From Tropicibacter naphthalenivorans (GTDB lineage: Bacteria > Pseudomonadota > Alphaproteobacteria > Rhodobacterales > Rhodobacteraceae): a stretch of 64,000 bases of DNA. Shown piece by piece: positions 44,138 to 53,641 of this stretch. The stretch covers positions 53,591 through 117,590 of the forward strand of contig NZ_FWXX01000011.1 of assembly GCF_900176475.1 (NCBI RefSeq). Reading direction: 5' to 3'. The position numbers and the translations under genes were made by a program. Each line of letters begins with the position of its first letter. Position 1 is the first letter of the stretch. The notes below the pieces were generated by a model. It searched no databases, had not been told where the DNA came from, and saw only the letters and a program-made list of their open reading frames with translations.

Positions 44138-44839
44138 ATGTCTAAAATCGCCCTTGTGGACGATGACAGGAATATCCTGACGTCGGTTTCGATGACTCTT
44201 GAGGCAGAGGGTTTCGAGGTGGAAACCTACAACGACGGGCAATCCGCGTTGGACGCCTTTAACAAGAAGATGCCCGATATGGCCGTCTTCGACATCAAGA
44301 TGCCCCGCATGGACGGCATGGACCTGCTGCAACGCGTCCGCCAGAAATCCAAGATGCCGGTGATCTTCCTGACCTCCAAGGACGATGAGATCGACGAGGT
44401 GCTCGGCCTGCGCATGGGCGCCGACGATTACGTCAAAAAGCCGTTTTCGCAGCGTCTGCTGGTGGAACGCATCCGCGCGCTGCTACGCCGCCAAGAGGCG
44501 GTCGCCGGTGACGTCGTTGGCGACACCGAAGAGACCAAGCTGATGACGCGCGGTTCGCTGACCATGGACCCGCTGCGCCACGCGGTGACCTGGAAGGGCA
44601 ACGATGTGTCCTTGACCGTGACGGAATTCCTTTTGCTTCAGGCGCTTGCGCAGCGTCCGGGCTTTGTCAAATCCCGCGATCAGCTGATGGACGTGGCCTA
44701 TGACGATCAGGTGTACGTCGACGACCGCACCATCGACAGCCACATCAAACGTCTGCGTAAGAAAATGCGCACCGCTGACCCGGAGTTTTCGGCGATCGAA
44801 ACGCTCTACGGGATCGGCTATCGGTACAACGAAGAGTAA
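44138..44839 (+). CDS. chvI: Response regulator ChvI
   Basis: 233 residues. Receiver domain (ALVDDDRN, phospho-Asp in [14 protein letters not shown] near residue 52, Lys in VKKPF) and an OmpR-type winged helix ([28 protein letters not shown]). Partner of ChvG; the pair controls acid and envelope responses in alphaproteobacteria. Three bases before chvG. Confidence 0.95.
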   Translation: MSKIALVDDDRNILTSVSMTLEAEGFEVETYNDGQSALDAFNKKMPDMAVFDIKMPRMDGMDLLQRVRQKSKMPVIFLTSKDDEIDEVLGLRMGADDYVKKPFSQRLLVERIRALLRRQEAVAGDVVGDTEETKLMTRGSLTMDPLRHAVTWKGNDVSLTVTEFLLLQALAQRPGFVKSRDQLMDVAYDDQVYVDDRTIDSHIKRLRKKMRTADPEFSAIETLYGIGYRYNEE

Positions 44840-44842
44840 CTG

Positions 44843-46564
44843 ATGGCCTTGGCCGAGCGGATAGGCATGGACGACGATCAGATCGATCGACGCGACTCGG
44901 ATGTTGTTCTGGGCGATGACTGGATCGCCCCGGACAGCACGGTCGAGAAAGAGCTGCGCGACACCCGCGCGCGGCGCGGCCTTTTCACGCTCAATCGCTC
45001 GCCCCTGACTCGCAAGATCATCACCTTCAACCTGATCGCGCTGAACGTTCTGGCCGCCGGGATCCTGTGGCTGAACTCGTCGCGCGATACGCTCGCGGTG
45101 CAGCGCGTCAACGCTTTGCAGTCCGAGGTCGAGCTGATCGCCGACGTCTTCGAGGCGCAGCTGCCTATGGGCGCACCGGTCGCGCTTGGCACCTCGCCCG
45201 AGCTGGACGTGCAGGCCACCGTCGGCGGGCTGGAGCTGCGGCAAGGCACGCAGGTTTTGATCTACGACAGCGCCAATTTCCTCGTGGGCGAGACGGCGGG
45301 CAACATGGCGCCTGTCCTGTCCTCTGCCCAGCCCGAGGAAAAGCCGACGCTGATTTCCGACTTTTTGAACACGGTCTGGACCTCGGTCGCGGGCCTGTTC
45401 ACCTATTTCGGCGATGAGCCGGATCTCGTCCTTGAGGACAAGCTGCGCCGCATGATCGAAGCTGGCCAGCCCGAGGTGACCCGCGTCGAAGCCGGCACCG
45501 GCCCCAGCGGCGAGACCTTGTTTCACGCCTTCAGCCCGATCCGGCAGGGCGATCTGATCATTGGCACCGTGGCGCTGGTGTCCACCGCCGCTGAAATCGA
45601 CGCCGCCGTCAGCGCCGAGCGTGAGCGCGTCTTGCAGATGTTCGTCATTGCCACGCTGGTGTCCATTGGCCTCAGCCTTGTGCTGGCCTCGACCATCGCA
45701 AACCCGATTTCCGATCTGGCCGACGCCGCAGAGATTGGCCGCGACCGCAACCGCCGGTCCAAGACCACGGGCCGCATCCGTATCCCCGACCTGACCGCGC
45801 GCCCCGACGAAATCGGCCGCCTGTCCGGCGCTTTGCGCGGCATGGTCAGCGCGCTTTATGACCGGATCGACAGCAACGAACAGTTCGCCGCTGACGTCGC
45901 CCACGAGATCAAGAACCCGCTGGCCTCCTTGCGCTCTGCGGTCGGCTCTTTGCGCATGGTCAAGAAAGAGGATCACCGCCAGAAACTGCTGGACGTGATC
46001 GAACATGACGTGCGCCGCCTGGACCGTCTGGTGTCGGACATCTCTAATGCCTCGCGTCTGGATTCCGAGCTGGTCAAGGAAGAAGAGCAAGAGTTCGATC
46101 TGCTCAAGATGCTGGGCAACCTGTCGGAATTCCTTGGCGAAGACGCGCGCAAGAAGGGGGTCGAGTTCATCACCGACCTGCCCAAACGCCCGATCCAGAT
46201 CCACGGCCTAGAAGCGCGTCTGGCGCAGGTCTTTGTGAACCTGATCACCAATGCGATTTCCTTTTGCGAGGATGGCGACGCGATCCGCGTCTGGGCGCGC
46301 CGCCGCGACAACCGCGTGCTGGTCGTCGTCGAGGACACCGGCCCTGGCATCCCCGAAGAGGCTTTGGCCAAGATTTTCAAGCGCTTCTACACCTCGCGTC
46401 CACAGTCCGATTTCGGCAATAACTCCGGTCTTGGTCTGGCGATTTCCAAGCAGATCGTCGAGGCGCATGGCGGCGTGATCTGGGCCGAAAACATCCGCCC
46501 CACCGAAGCAGACGTCACATCGGAACCCTTGGGCGCGCGTTTCGTCGTCGGCCTTCCGATCTAA
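44843..46564 (+). CDS. chvG: Sensor histidine kinase ChvG
   Basis: 573 residues. Cytoplasmic N-terminus, a membrane helix near residues 60-75, a periplasmic sensing domain of about 200 residues, a second helix near 265-285, HAMP, the H-box FAADVAHEIKNPLASLRSA, and the ATPase boxes NAISF, DTGPGIPEE and GLGLAISKQI. Periplasmic stimulus (acid in Agrobacterium) is passed to ChvI. An internal ATG at 44867 is a possible alternative start. Confidence 0.95.
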   Translation: MALAERIGMDDDQIDRRDSDVVLGDDWIAPDSTVEKELRDTRARRGLFTLNRSPLTRKIITFNLIALNVLAAGILWLNSSRDTLAVQRVNALQSEVELIADVFEAQLPMGAPVALGTSPELDVQATVGGLELRQGTQVLIYDSANFLVGETAGNMAPVLSSAQPEEKPTLISDFLNTVWTSVAGLFTYFGDEPDLVLEDKLRRMIEAGQPEVTRVEAGTGPSGETLFHAFSPIRQGDLIIGTVALVSTAAEIDAAVSAERERVLQMFVIATLVSIGLSLVLASTIANPISDLADAAEIGRDRNRRSKTTGRIRIPDLTARPDEIGRLSGALRGMVSALYDRIDSNEQFAADVAHEIKNPLASLRSAVGSLRMVKKEDHRQKLLDVIEHDVRRLDRLVSDISNASRLDSELVKEEEQEFDLLKMLGNLSEFLGEDARKKGVEFITDLPKRPIQIHGLEARLAQVFVNLITNAISFCEDGDAIRVWARRRDNRVLVVVEDTGPGIPEEALAKIFKRFYTSRPQSDFGNNSGLGLAISKQIVEAHGGVIWAENIRPTEADVTSEPLGARFVVGLPI

Positions 46565-46567
46565 GCC

Positions 46568-46987
46568 ATGACCTTGGTGCACGCCACGACCGTCGCTGTG
46601 GCAGGCCGCGCTTTGCTGATCCAAGGGCCGTCGGGCAGCGGCAAATCCGGGCTGGCGCTGGAAATGATGGCCCGCGGGGCGCAGCTGGTATCCGACGATC
46701 AAACCGTGCTGACCGTCAGCGACAAAGGGATTCTCGCCGACGCCCCGGACGCCATCAAGGGCATGATCGAATCGCGTGGGATCGGCCTGCTCAATGCCGC
46801 GCCCGCCGGGCCGACGCCGCTTGCTGCCGTTTTGGATATGTCGCAAACCGATGGGGCACGCCTGCCGCCTATACGAAAGATAAAACTTTTGGGGCACGAC
46901 TTGCCCTTGCTTCACAATTTCGCGTCCCCCTATTTTGCGGCAGGTCTCGTGCAATATCTTAAAGGGGACCGGAGAGAGCATTCGTGA
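46568..46987 (+). CDS. hprK: HPr kinase/phosphorylase, short form
   Basis: 139 residues, only the catalytic domain, as usual in alphaproteobacteria. Walker A GPSGSGKSGLAL at about 20-31, the VSDDQ motif, and ESRGIGLLN. It phosphorylates HPr on the regulatory serine. Coupled with rapZ by a 4-base overlap. Confidence 0.93.
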   Translation: MTLVHATTVAVAGRALLIQGPSGSGKSGLALEMMARGAQLVSDDQTVLTVSDKGILADAPDAIKGMIESRGIGLLNAAPAGPTPLAAVLDMSQTDGARLPPIRKIKLLGHDLPLLHNFASPYFAAGLVQYLKGDRREHS

Positions 46988-47901
46988 CCCAGGATTTGCG
47001 CACATCTCAACATGTTGTCCTTGTGACCGGGCCAGCGGGTGCCGGGCGGTCGACTGCGATCAACGCGCTTGAGGACTTTGGGTTCGAGGCCATCGACAAC
47101 ATCCCCCTCAGCCTGATCCCCCGCCTGATCGAAGGCGGGGCGGTGACGCGGCCGCTTGCCTTGGGGATCGACACGCGTAACCGCGATTTCAGCGCGGCAG
47201 GCGTGACCGAGCTGCGCGACATGCTACGGCAGCGCCCCGATCTGACCGTTGATCTGACCTATCTCGATGCCTCGCCCGACGTGCTGGCACGGCGCTATTC
47301 GGAAACGCGTCGCCGTCACCCTCTGGCGCCGCTCGACACGCCCGCCGATGGCATCGCGCGCGAACTGGCCTTGCTCGAAGACTTGCGCGCCCACGCCGAC
47401 ATCCTGATCGACACCTCGGCCCTGACGGTCCACGACCTGCGCGCCGAGATGGAAGGGTGGTTCGGCGAGCAGGTCGCGCAGGGCGTTGCGATCTCTGTCC
47501 AGAGCTTTTCCTACAAACGCGGGCTGCCGCAGGGCTTGGACATGGCGTTTGACTGCCGGTTTCTGCGCAATCCGCATTGGGAGCCGGACTTGCGCGCCTT
47601 TACCGGCCAAAACCCTGATGTGGCTGACTATATTGCGCAGGATGCGCGCTTTGCCCCGTTCCTCGAAAAGGTCGCTGATCTGCTGTTGTTCATGCTTCCC
47701 GGCGTTGTCCAAGAGGGCAAAGCGCATTTCGCCATCGGTTTTGGCTGCACCGGGGGTAAACATAGATCGGTCTGCATGGCGGAATCCGTCACGGCAGCCC
47801 TTGCGCAAGAAGGCTGGCGGGTGTCAATTAGACACCGAGAGCTTGAACGGCGCGGCGCTGCCGCCTTGTCGGGCCCCCAAGTTGGAAAGGAATCCCAGTG
47901 A
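46984..47901 (+). CDS. rapZ: RNase adapter protein RapZ family ATP/GTP-binding protein
   Basis: 305 residues. P-loop VTGPAGAGRSTAIN at the N-terminus, NIPLSLIPRLIE, a C-terminal part with SFSYKRGLPQGLDMAFDCRF and GCTGGKHRSVCMAE. In E. coli RapZ directs degradation of the sRNA GlmZ; in alphaproteobacteria the target is unclear. Overlaps both neighbours by 4 bases. Confidence 0.94.
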   Translation: MTQDLRTSQHVVLVTGPAGAGRSTAINALEDFGFEAIDNIPLSLIPRLIEGGAVTRPLALGIDTRNRDFSAAGVTELRDMLRQRPDLTVDLTYLDASPDVLARRYSETRRRHPLAPLDTPADGIARELALLEDLRAHADILIDTSALTVHDLRAEMEGWFGEQVAQGVAISVQSFSYKRGLPQGLDMAFDCRFLRNPHWEPDLRAFTGQNPDVADYIAQDARFAPFLEKVADLLLFMLPGVVQEGKAHFAIGFGCTGGKHRSVCMAESVTAALAQEGWRVSIRHRELERRGAAALSGPQVGKESQ

Positions 47902-48290
47902 TCGGAATTGTGATCGTGGCGCATGGCGGCTTGGCGAAGGAATACCTCGCCGCGGTCGAACATGTGGTCGGCAGGCAGCCCGGCATGATTGCGATCTCGA
48001 TCGAGGCTGACTGCGATCGAACGATCAAACAGGCCGAGATTTGCGACGCCGCGAACGACGTCGACAGCGGCCAGGGCGTGGTTGTGGTGACCGACATGTT
48101 TGGCGGCTCGCCGTCCAATCTGTCGCTGAACGCCTGTCGCCCCGATGATCGCCGCATCTTGTACGGCGCGAACCTGCCCATGCTGATCAAACTGGCGAAA
48201 AGCCGCGACAAAACCGTCCCCGAGGCGGTGCGCACCGCGCTAGAGGCCGGTCGCAAGTACATTGACAGCCAGAACATTCCGGCCGATTAA
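47898..48290 (+). CDS. PTS EIIA component, mannose family (regulatory)
   Basis: 130 residues. Phospho-acceptor His9 in IVIVAHGGLAKE, and VVVTDMFGGSPSNLS. No EIIB/C/D gene follows, so this is a regulatory EIIA fed by HPr, as known for alphaproteobacterial ManX/EIIA-Man proteins. Confidence 0.92.
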   Translation: MIGIVIVAHGGLAKEYLAAVEHVVGRQPGMIAISIEADCDRTIKQAEICDAANDVDSGQGVVVVTDMFGGSPSNLSLNACRPDDRRILYGANLPMLIKLAKSRDKTVPEAVRTALEAGRKYIDSQNIPAD

Positions 48291-48317
48291 GCGCCGCCCC
48301 CAAATTCAGGACACACC

Positions 48318-48596
48318 ATGACCGACGCCACCCGCCGCTCGCTGAAGATCGTGAACGAGAAAGGCCTGCACGCCCGCGCGTCGGCCAAATTGGTCGAGGT
48401 CGTCGAGGGGTTCGACGCATCGGCAGAAGTGTCACGTGACGGCATGTCCGCGGGCGGAGACAGCATCATGGGCCTTTTGATGTTGGCAGCTGCCAAGGGA
48501 ACCACTATTGAGGTCCAGACATCCGGTCCTGACGCCGAGGCTTTGGCAGACGCCATCGAAGCGCTTGTCGCCGACCGGTTCGGGGAGGATTGTTAG
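48318..48596 (+). CDS. ptsH: Phosphocarrier protein HPr
   Basis: 92 residues. Active His18 in NEKGLHARASAKLV; regulatory Ser49 in GGDSIMGLLML, target of HprK. Last gene of the chvI-chvG-hprK-rapZ-EIIA-ptsH run. Enzyme I of the nitrogen PTS must be elsewhere. Confidence 0.95.
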   Translation: MTDATRRSLKIVNEKGLHARASAKLVEVVEGFDASAEVSRDGMSAGGDSIMGLLMLAAAKGTTIEVQTSGPDAEALADAIEALVADRFGEDC

Positions 48597-48633
48597 GTCC
48601 GGGCGACGGCTCGGCAAAGGGATTTGAAGGCGC

Positions 48634-49512
48634 ATGGTGGAAAGTACCCAAGCGACGCAATTGGACGAGGCGCCCGTCACGGCCGCCGATGCCCCCTATG
48701 ACAAGCGCAAAGTCTCTTACGCCAACACCTTTCCCAACCCGATCAAAGCCAACACCATCCGGGTGATGGAGTGGCTGACCGGCAAGATCCCCTTGCTGCG
48801 CATGGTGCGCCGCTTTGAACGTATGGGCCCCGCTGAGGGCCAGGCGTTCTGGAGCCAAGCGCTTGATATCATGGGGATCGACCTGCTGACCCCGCCCGAG
48901 CAGATCGCCCACATCCCCAAGACCGGCCCGGTGATCGTGGTGGCGAACCACCCGCATGGGCTTGTCGATGGCATGGTGCTGGCCGAGCTGATTGGCCGCG
49001 TCCGCACCGATTACAAGATCCTGACCCGCTCGCTGTTGACCGGCGTGCAAGAGGTCGAGCCGTTCATGATCCCGGTTCCCTTCCCGCACGAGGCGGACGC
49101 CCGCGAGCAAAGCCTGGAAATGCGCGCCCGCGCCATGGAGCATCTCAAGCAAGGGGGCGTGATCGTGCTGTTCCCGTCCGGCGTCGTGGCGCATTCGGAA
49201 ACTTGGTGGGGCCCGGCGATCGAAGCGGGCTGGAACCCGTTTACCGCCAAGATGATCACGCGATCCGGCGCAACCGTGGTGCCGATCCACTTTCCAGGGC
49301 AGAACTCCCGCGCCTATCAAATTGCCAACAAATTGTCGGCGACCTTGCGGCAGGGTTTGCTGATCCACGAGGTGATCCACGCCTGCAACCGGGCGCAAAA
49401 GCCGGTGGTTGGCGCGCCTTTGTCGCCGCAAGAGATCAAAGAGTTCGCAGGTGGCCCGCGCGAGCTAGTGGCCATGCTGCGCGCGCGGGTGATGGCCCTC
49501 GGCAATAGCTAA
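48634..49512 (+). CDS. Lysophospholipid acyltransferase family protein
   Basis: 292 residues. PlsC-like acyltransferase of the hemolysin/OlsA-like group with the catalytic NHPHGLVDG motif (H-x5-D variant), then FPSGVVAHSETW and VPIHFPGQNS. Likely acylates a lysolipid or related membrane lipid. 37 bases after ptsH on the same strand; convergent with the hydroxybutyryl-CoA dehydrogenase gene. Confidence 0.85.
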   Translation: MVESTQATQLDEAPVTAADAPYDKRKVSYANTFPNPIKANTIRVMEWLTGKIPLLRMVRRFERMGPAEGQAFWSQALDIMGIDLLTPPEQIAHIPKTGPVIVVANHPHGLVDGMVLAELIGRVRTDYKILTRSLLTGVQEVEPFMIPVPFPHEADAREQSLEMRARAMEHLKQGGVIVLFPSGVVAHSETWWGPAIEAGWNPFTAKMITRSGATVVPIHFPGQNSRAYQIANKLSATLRQGLLIHEVIHACNRAQKPVVGAPLSPQEIKEFAGGPRELVAMLRARVMALGNS

Positions 49513-49524
49513 GGGCCACGGCGT

Positions 49525-50400
49525 TCAGCGCGTCGGCACCGGCGTCTCACCGCGATAATCGTAGAAACCGCGCTGCGTTTTGCGGCCCAGCCAGCCGGCC
49601 TCGACGTATTTCGTCAGCAGCGGGCAGGGACGGTATTTGGTATCCGCCAAGCCATCGTGCAGCACGTTCATGATCGCCAGACAGGTGTCCAGCCCGATGA
49701 AATCCGCCAGCTCCAGCGGCCCCATGGGGTGGTTCGCGCCAAGCTTCATCGCCATGTCGATGGACTGCACGTTGCCCACGCCTTCGTACAGGGTATAGCA
49801 GGCCTCGTTGATCATCGGGATCAAGATGCGGTTAACGATAAAGGCGGGGAAGTCCTCGGCGCTGGCGGCGGTCTTGTTCAGCTTTCCCACCACAGCAAGG
49901 CAGGCGTCATAGGTGTCCTTGTCGGTGGCGATGCCGCGGATCAGCTCGACCAGCTGCATCAGCGGCACCGGGTTCATGAAATGGAACCCCATGAATTTTT
50001 CGGGCCGGTCGGTGCGGCTGGCCAGACGGGTAATCGAGATCGACGAGGTGTTCGAGGTCAGGATCGTCTCGGGCTTGAGATCGGGCAACAAAGCCTCGAA
50101 AATCTTATGCTTAATCTCTTCACGCTCTGTGGCGGCCTCGATCACAAGGTCGGTCTGCGCCACATCGGCCAGTGACAGCGTCGTTTTGATCCGCCCCATG
50201 GCGGCGTCGCGTTCCTCGGCAGAGATCTTGTCCCGGCTGACCTGACGGTCGAGGTTCTTACCGATCAACGCAAAAGCGCTGTCCAGCGCATCCTGACTGA
50301 TGTCGTTCAAGCGCACATCGTACCCCGCCAAGGCCATCACGTGCGCGATGCCGTTGCCCATCTGCCCGGCGCCCACGATGCCGACCGATTTGATCTCCAT
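49525..50400 (-). CDS. 3-hydroxybutyryl-CoA dehydrogenase
   Basis: 291 residues. Rossmann GIVGAGQMGNGIAHV at residues 6-20, and the catalytic His/Glu region GFHFMNPVPLMQLVE. It reduces acetoacetyl-CoA or oxidises 3-hydroxybutyryl-CoA with NAD(P). Start MEIKSVGIVG at 50400; the longer in-frame start is not family-like. Lies near etfAB, consistent with short-chain acyl-CoA metabolism, but on a separate unit. Confidence 0.94.
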   Translation of the reverse strand: MEIKSVGIVGAGQMGNGIAHVMALAGYDVRLNDISQDALDSAFALIGKNLDRQVSRDKISAEERDAAMGRIKTTLSLADVAQTDLVIEAATEREEIKHKIFEALLPDLKPETILTSNTSSISITRLASRTDRPEKFMGFHFMNPVPLMQLVELIRGIATDKDTYDACLAVVGKLNKTAASAEDFPAFIVNRILIPMINEACYTLYEGVGNVQSIDMAMKLGANHPMGPLELADFIGLDTCLAIMNVLHDGLADTKYRPCPLLTKYVEAGWLGRKTQRGFYDYRGETPVPTR

Positions 50401-50556
50401 GCCCGTCATCCTTTTTGGTTTCACGCAACCATAGGCCCGCAAAAGGGCAGGCCGCAAGGGCAGGTCCAAAGAGTTCTATACGCTTTTTAACATTAGCTAA
50501 ATCGCAAGAGATTTCAGCGAATCTATGTGTTGGGTGAGAAAAAATAGGTGGGTGAT

Positions 50557-51399
50557 ATGTCCGTACATGGCGGGGGCCATGGCGCCCTTGAATATTATCC
50601 GTGTCGCTATGGCGGCTCGCGAATCCTGTTTCGCGGTCCTCGGCGGCAATTGGATCAAAAATACATTGCCTTTCTGGGCAGTACCGAAACCTATGGGCGG
50701 TTCATCGAACGACCCTATCCGGGTTTGGTTGAGAAACGCTTGTCGATGGCTTGCGTGAATTTCGGTGTCGTGAACGCCGGGGTTGATCTGTATCTGAACG
50801 ATCCGTCTGTCCTGAGCCTTGTGGTGGGGGCCGAGGCCAAGGTCGTGCAGTTGATGGGCGCGCAGAACATGTCCAATCGGTATTACTCCGTGCATCCGCG
50901 CCGGAATGATCGCTTTTTGAAGGCATCAGAACGTTTGGAGAACCTCTATCCAGAGGTCGATTTTACCGAGTTCCATTTTGTCCGGCACATGCTGGGGCAG
51001 CTGCATGACATCTCGGCAGAGCGGTTCTCTGAGGTTGTCACCGAGCTGCGGCAGGCCTGGGTTGCCCGGATGAAGAACATCCTGACGCAAATCCGGGGCA
51101 AAGTTGTGCTGTTGTGGTTTGCCGATCATCCGGTGCCGATCGAGGGCAGCATTCCAACCGCCAGCGATCCCTTGTTCGTCACGCGTGACATGGTCGAAAC
51201 CCTGCGTCCGCGCGTGACCGCAACGGTCGAGGTTGTGCCGTCCGAAGCGGCGCTTTCAGCGGGCACCAGCGGCATGGTCTATTCCGATTTCGAGGCATGC
51301 GCCGCCGCTGAAGTCATGGGGCCGCTCGCCCATCTCGAGGTGGCGCGCGCGCTTGAGGACATTCTTGCGCCCTTGATCGGGGCGGAGCCCGAGGCATGA
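50557..51399 (+). CDS. Uncharacterised protein, DUF6473-like
   Basis: 280 residues, soluble. Contains YPCRYGGSRILFRGPRRQLD, AFLGSTETYGRFI and CVNFGVVNAGVDLY, which look like an SGNH/sulfotransferase-like pattern of the Rhodobacterales family DUF6473 (name from memory). ATG 50557 is 6 bases after AGGTG; an in-frame GTG at 50548 is an alternative. Followed by a terminator shared with etfA. Confidence 0.7.
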   Translation: MSVHGGGHGALEYYPCRYGGSRILFRGPRRQLDQKYIAFLGSTETYGRFIERPYPGLVEKRLSMACVNFGVVNAGVDLYLNDPSVLSLVVGAEAKVVQLMGAQNMSNRYYSVHPRRNDRFLKASERLENLYPEVDFTEFHFVRHMLGQLHDISAERFSEVVTELRQAWVARMKNILTQIRGKVVLLWFADHPVPIEGSIPTASDPLFVTRDMVETLRPRVTATVEVVPSEAALSAGTSGMVYSDFEACAAAEVMGPLAHLEVARALEDILAPLIGAEPEA

Positions 51400-51431
51400 A
51401 AAAAAAGGCCCACCGCGGGGATGGGCCTTTT
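51400..51431. terminator. Bidirectional terminator between the DUF6473-like gene and etfA
   Basis: A perfect 10-bp stem AAAAGGCCCA/TGGGCCTTTT (51403-51412, 51422-51431). The longer A run on the left makes it a strong terminator for the minus-strand etfA, and a weaker one for the plus strand. Confidence 0.88.
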
Positions 51432-51455
51432 GAAATGTTCAACGAAAGCGGTTGC

Positions 51456-52382
51456 TTACAACTTGCCAGTCAGTTCCGGCACGGCTTCGAACAGGTCTGC
51501 GACCAGGCCGTAGTCCGCCACTTGGAAGATCGGGGCTTCTTCGTCCTTGTTGATCGCGACGATCACCTTGGAGTCCTTCATGCCCGCGAGGTGCTGGATC
51601 GCACCCGAGATGCCGACCGCGACGTACAGGTCCGGTGCCACGACCTTGCCGGTCTGACCCACCTGCCAGTCGTTCGGTGCAAAGCCCGAATCGACTGCCG
51701 CGCGGGATGCACCGACTGCCGCGCCCAGCTTGTCTGCCAGCGCTTCGATGATCTTGAAGTCTTCTTCGGAGCCAACGCCGCGGCCGCCGGAAACAACGAT
51801 GCCAGCCGAGGTCAGCTCGGGGCGATCGCTTTCGGCAACCTTGTCTTCGACCCATTCGGACAGGCCGGGGTTGTCGGCTGCGGCCACGTCGGACACCGAA
51901 GCAGAGCCGCCGGTGCCAGCCGCGTCAAAGGTCGAGGTGCGGAAGGTGATAACCTTCTTTTCATCCTTGGACTTTACAGTCTGGATGGCGTTGCCCGCGT
52001 AGATCGGACGCTCAAACGTGTCGGCATCGACAACGCCGGTCACGTCCGAGATCGCCATCACGTCCAGCAGCGCGGCAACGCGCGGCAGGATGTTCTTGGC
52101 GTCCGTGGTGGCGGGGGCGACGATGTGGGAATAGTCGCCAGCCAGCGACACGATCAGCGCCGCGGTGGGCTCCGCAAGGCGGTGACCATAGGTGGCGTCT
52201 TCGGCCACCAGAACAGCGGCAACACCGTCGATGGTCGCAGCTTCGGCAGCTGCGTCCTTGGCGGAGGAGCCGACGGCCAGAACGGTCACGGGGCCCAGCG
52301 ACTTGGCCGCGGACACGGCCTTGGCGGTGGCGTCCATCGCCAGCGCGCCGTCGTTGATTTCAGCAAGCAGGAGTACAGCCAT
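51456..52382 (-). CDS. etfA: Electron transfer flavoprotein subunit alpha
   Basis: 308 residues. C-terminal FAD domain with [19 protein letters not shown], and [12 protein letters not shown]. With EtfB it moves electrons from acyl-CoA dehydrogenases to ETF:quinone oxidoreductase. Start overlaps the etfB stop by one base. Confidence 0.97.
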   Translation of the reverse strand: MAVLLLAEINDGALAMDATAKAVSAAKSLGPVTVLAVGSSAKDAAAEAATIDGVAAVLVAEDATYGHRLAEPTAALIVSLAGDYSHIVAPATTDAKNILPRVAALLDVMAISDVTGVVDADTFERPIYAGNAIQTVKSKDEKKVITFRTSTFDAAGTGGSASVSDVAAADNPGLSEWVEDKVAESDRPELTSAGIVVSGGRGVGSEEDFKIIEALADKLGAAVGASRAAVDSGFAPNDWQVGQTGKVVAPDLYVAVGISGAIQHLAGMKDSKVIVAINKDEEAPIFQVADYGLVADLFEAVPELTGKL

Positions 52383-53140
52383 CAGACGATCCCCTTTTCC
52401 TTGAGTTTCGCAACCAGCTCGTCGACCGAGCCAACCATTTCACCAGCCGAACGCGCGGCGGGCTCGTCGGTTTTGACGATCTCGAGACGCGGGCTGACGT
52501 CGACGCCATAGTCGGCGGCGGTCTTTTCATCCAAAGGCTTTTTCTTGGCCTTCATGATGTTCGGCAGCGACGCGTAGCGCGGCTCGTTCAGACGCAGGTC
52601 GGTGGTGATGATCGTCGGCAGCTTGACCTTGATGGTCTGCAGGCCGCCGTCCACTTCGCGGGTCACAACAGCGCTGTCGCCGTCCACGTCCACGGTGTTG
52701 GCGTTGGTCGCCTGCGAGCACCCCATCAGCGCGGCCAGCATCTGACCGGTAGCGCCCAGATCGTTGTCGATCGCCTGCTTGCCGGCCAGAACGATACCCG
52801 GCTCTTCTTCCTTGACGATGGCGGCAAGGATTTTCGCAACGGCCAGCGGCTCGATGTCGGTGTGCACGTCATCGGCGGCCACGACGAGGATCGCGCGGTC
52901 GGCGCCCATGGCCAGCGCGGTGCGCAGGGTTTCCTGCGCCTGCTTGACGCCGATGGACACAGCGACGATTTCGGTCGCTTTGCCGGCTTCTTTCAGGCGG
53001 ATCGCCTCTTCGACAGCGATTTCGTCGAAGGGGTTCATCGACATCTTGACGTTCGCGAGATCAACACCCGTGCCATCCGCTTTGACGCGGACCTTCACGT
53101 TGTAATCAATCACGCGCTTGACGGGTACGAGTACCTTCAT
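52382..53140 (-). CDS. etfB: Electron transfer flavoprotein subunit beta
   Basis: 252 residues. [14 protein letters not shown] start, [29 protein letters not shown] and the AMP-binding region. ATG 53140 gives the family N-terminus, behind GAGGAGAG; the frame is open to 53230. Confidence 0.97.
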   Translation of the reverse strand: MKVLVPVKRVIDYNVKVRVKADGTGVDLANVKMSMNPFDEIAVEEAIRLKEAGKATEIVAVSIGVKQAQETLRTALAMGADRAILVVAADDVHTDIEPLAVAKILAAIVKEEEPGIVLAGKQAIDNDLGATGQMLAALMGCSQATNANTVDVDGDSAVVTREVDGGLQTIKVKLPTIITTDLRLNEPRYASLPNIMKAKKKPLDEKTAADYGVDVSPRLEIVKTDEPAARSAGEMVGSVDELVAKLKEKGIV

Positions 53141-53641
53141 AAGCGTGTCTCTCCTCAGTACAGCGGGTGCCCCCGCAAAAGATTCCTCTGACGATGGTGT
53201 AACGCGCGCCGTCCGGCTGAAACAGAGCAAAAACGTCTTGTTGCGGCTGAACTACGTCGCGTATTCCGATAACGCCACCTGAATGGGTGCATATTTGTCG
53301 CGCACTATAATTACAATAGCAGCGCAGAAAACATCAGATAATTACGCTGCGACAGCATAGCGCGCCTAGCTGGCCTCTAGGCAACGCATGATATGCGAGG
53401 CCTGCACGGTTCGCGTTGGCCTGCATGATGCCGGGCAAGAGATAGCGGGCCAGCTGCGGCTCGGCGATGCCGTCGAAGGCGCAGAGATACCAGTCGCCTC
53501 GCCAAGCGTCGGACAGGCTGCGCGCGCTGACGGTGTAGAAATGTTGATCGTGCTCGGCATCCATACAGCACGCGGTGCAAGCGCGATGAGACGGCGGGCG
53601 GCGCGCGTCAAACAGGCGCTAAGCCTCTTCGACGAGATCGC
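53141..53641. other. Gap of about 500 bases with no certain gene
   Basis: Between etfB and the M48 protease gene, both on the minus strand. It must hold the etfB promoter; a possible pair is TTGTAA-N17-TATGCA in the AT-rich part near 53300. The rest contains short overlapping frames on both strands, of which only the minus-strand frame 53334-53564 looks protein-like. Confidence 0.4.
53334..53564 (-). CDS. Doubtful small protein, 76 residues
   Basis: MDAEHDQHFYTVSARSLSDA at the start, then WRGDWYLCAFDG and LARYLLPGIMQANANRAG. The first 60 codons have the high-GC third positions of real genes here, but no ribosome-binding site is visible, the end drifts to a Cys-rich tail with an AGA codon, and the frame is open upstream to a stop without another ATG. 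Possibly the remnant of a longer gene. Confidence 0.25.
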   Translation of the reverse strand: MDAEHDQHFYTVSARSLSDAWRGDWYLCAFDGIAEPQLARYLLPGIMQANANRAGLAYHALPRGQLGALCCRSVII

